From positions 1-6,144 of the forward strand of contig JAEYVW010000044.1 of NCBI GenBank assembly GCA_023429365.1: a stretch of 6,144 bases of DNA. The letters are read 5' to 3'. The position numbers were made by a program, and so were the translations under genes. Shown piece after piece: positions 5,526-6,144 of this stretch (position 1 is the stretch's first letter; each line of letters opens with the position of its first letter). The notes beneath the pieces are model-generated. The model saw nothing but the letters and a program-made list of their open reading frames with translations, was not told where the DNA came from and searched no databases. This DNA comes from Bacteroidota bacterium. GTDB taxonomy: Bacteria; Bacteroidota; Bacteroidia; Chitinophagales; Chitinophagaceae.

Positions 5526-5888
5526 ATGTCAAAAAAGACCCTGGTTCTTGGCGCCTCCGATAACCCCGCAAGGTATAGTTACCTGGCTATTCAGCGCCTG
5601 AGAAATCATGGTCACCCGGTATCCGGCATCGGTAGGAAAAATACAAAAGTGGGTGATGTACTGATCGAAAAAGAAAAACTACCGGTCGAAGGCGTTGACA
5701 CCGTAACATTATATTTAAATCCAACCCACCAGCAGGAATACTACGACTATATTATTTCGCTCAAGCCCCGGCGTATCATTTTTAACCCGGGTACCGAAAA
5801 TGAAGAGCTGAAAAAAATTGCTACAGAAAACAACATCCAGACCCTCGAAGCCTGCACACTGGTGATGCTGAGCACCGGTCAATACTGA
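5526..5888 (+). CDS. CoA-binding Rossmann-fold protein (YccU-like)
   Basis: This 120-residue single-domain protein belongs to the CoA-binding family related to the N-terminal domain of succinyl-CoA synthetase alpha. The nucleotide-binding loop is at residues 5-15 (T-L-V-L-G-A-S-D-N-P-A), followed by R-Y-S-Y-L-A. Strand V-D-T-V-T-L-Y-L-N-P (57-66) and R-I-I-F-N-P-G-T-E-N-E-E-L (83-95) follow, and the C-terminal motif is L-E-A-C-T-L-V-M-L-S-T-G-Q (107-119). These match the family closely and the length is normal for the stand-alone form. It lacks the catalytic histidine region of the synthetase, so it is expected to bind CoA or a related nucleotide without ligase activity. The physiological role is unknown. 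Its own promoter overlaps the start region, and a weak AT-rich inverted repeat after the stop is not a convincing terminator. Confidence 0.92.
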   Translation: MSKKTLVLGASDNPARYSYLAIQRLRNHGHPVSGIGRKNTKVGDVLIEKEKLPVEGVDTVTLYLNPTHQQEYYDYIISLKPRRIIFNPGTENEELKKIATENNIQTLEACTLVMLSTGQY

Positions 5889-5965
5889 TAAAAAATTATC
5901 CCCCGAAGTTTTACGATTTCCCCCAGCGTACTATCACCCAATTTCCAATTTTGCTCGCTGTCGGT

Positions 5966-5998
5966 TTTGGTTTTTGATAAATGTTTTAACAATCTTTG
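5966..5998 (+). promoter_or_regulatory. Possible promoter of the 3'-edge gene
   Basis: TTTG at 5966-5969 and AATCTTTG at 5991-5998 are 21 nt apart. The second differs at one base from TAnnTTTG. This would leave an untranslated leader of about 70 nt before the ATG at 6074, unlike the almost leaderless genes upstream. The region is AT-rich, so a chance match is possible. Confidence 0.3.
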
Positions 5999-6073
5999 AC
6001 ATCCGTCCCCTACCAGAAGACTGTACAGGTCCAAGCCACCTGTACCAGGCAATTTCGTTTAAATTAATATCCG

Positions 6074-6144
6074 ATGAATTACCCAAAACTCTACAGCTTT
6101 GGCCTGCTGCTGATATGCTGCACCATGCTTTGCTCCGCCCAGGA
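6074..6144 (+). CDS. Exported protein, N-terminus only (cut by window end)
   Basis: An open frame starts at the ATG at 6074 and runs off the window after 23 codons. The translation (M-N-Y-P-K-L-Y-S-F-G-L-L-L-I-C-C-T-M-L-C-S-A-Q) looks like a Sec signal peptide with a lysine near the start, a hydrophobic core and a likely cut after C-S-A before Q, as in the DUF5723 protein. The cysteines are not preceded by a proper lipobox (no G/A/S before C), so a lipoprotein is less likely. The gene's identity cannot be told from this fragment. Confidence 0.65.
   Translation, partial: MNYPKLYSFGLLLICCTMLCSAQ

Noticed and set aside
5886..5900. Terminator after the CoA-binding gene (GATAA-AAAA-TTATC)
   Set aside because: The stem is only 5 bp, entirely AT-rich apart from one pair, and followed by C's, not T's.

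Overview
The window looks like ordinary chromosome from a Bacteroidota bacterium, most likely near Chitinophagaceae (inference). The reasons are a DUF5723-type secreted protein, Sec signal peptides ending in A-Q, no Shine-Dalgarno sequences before the starts, and promoters of the Bacteroidota type (TTTG, about 19-21 nt, TAnnTTTG) placed almost on top of start codons. Every gene I accept is on the + strand. The accepted genes are two edge fragments and five complete ones.

Layout. 1-615: 3' part of a SIMPL-domain (DUF541) protein, closed by a strong hairpin terminator at 681-707. 735-2872: a two-gene unit of an NfeD-like OB-fold membrane protein and a flotillin-family SPFH protein, 17 nt apart, closed by a perfect hairpin plus T8 terminator at 2898-2923. 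2928-4367: a secreted DUF5723-family protein whose ATG lies only 4 nt after that T-run. 4368-4905: a 538-bp gene-free interval filled with repeats. 4906-5412: a GbsR/MarR-type winged-helix regulator with a textbook Bacteroidota promoter. 5526-5888: a small CoA-binding Rossmann-fold protein, also with a -7 box right against its start. 6074-6144: the first 23 codons of another exported protein, cut by the window end.

The genes do not form one pathway. The only clear functional pair is NfeD-like plus flotillin, the conserved bacterial membrane-microdomain module. The SIMPL and DUF5723 proteins are envelope proteins of unknown detailed role, and the regulator and CoA-binding protein look like independent transcription units.

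The most unusual part is 4375-4831. Two families of imperfect palindromes, each built from short words repeated about every 9-10 nt, are arranged in a nested way. A TTCAAC/GTTGAA palindrome sits directly after the DUF5723 stop codon. Its right arm is present a second time 367 nt downstream. Between the two copies lies an array of ATGAT/ATCAT palindromes with a 136-137 nt period. No ORF in the interval is convincing, so this is best described as non-coding, possibly mobile or structural, intergenic repeat DNA. I see no CRISPR, tRNA, rRNA, transposase or phage gene.
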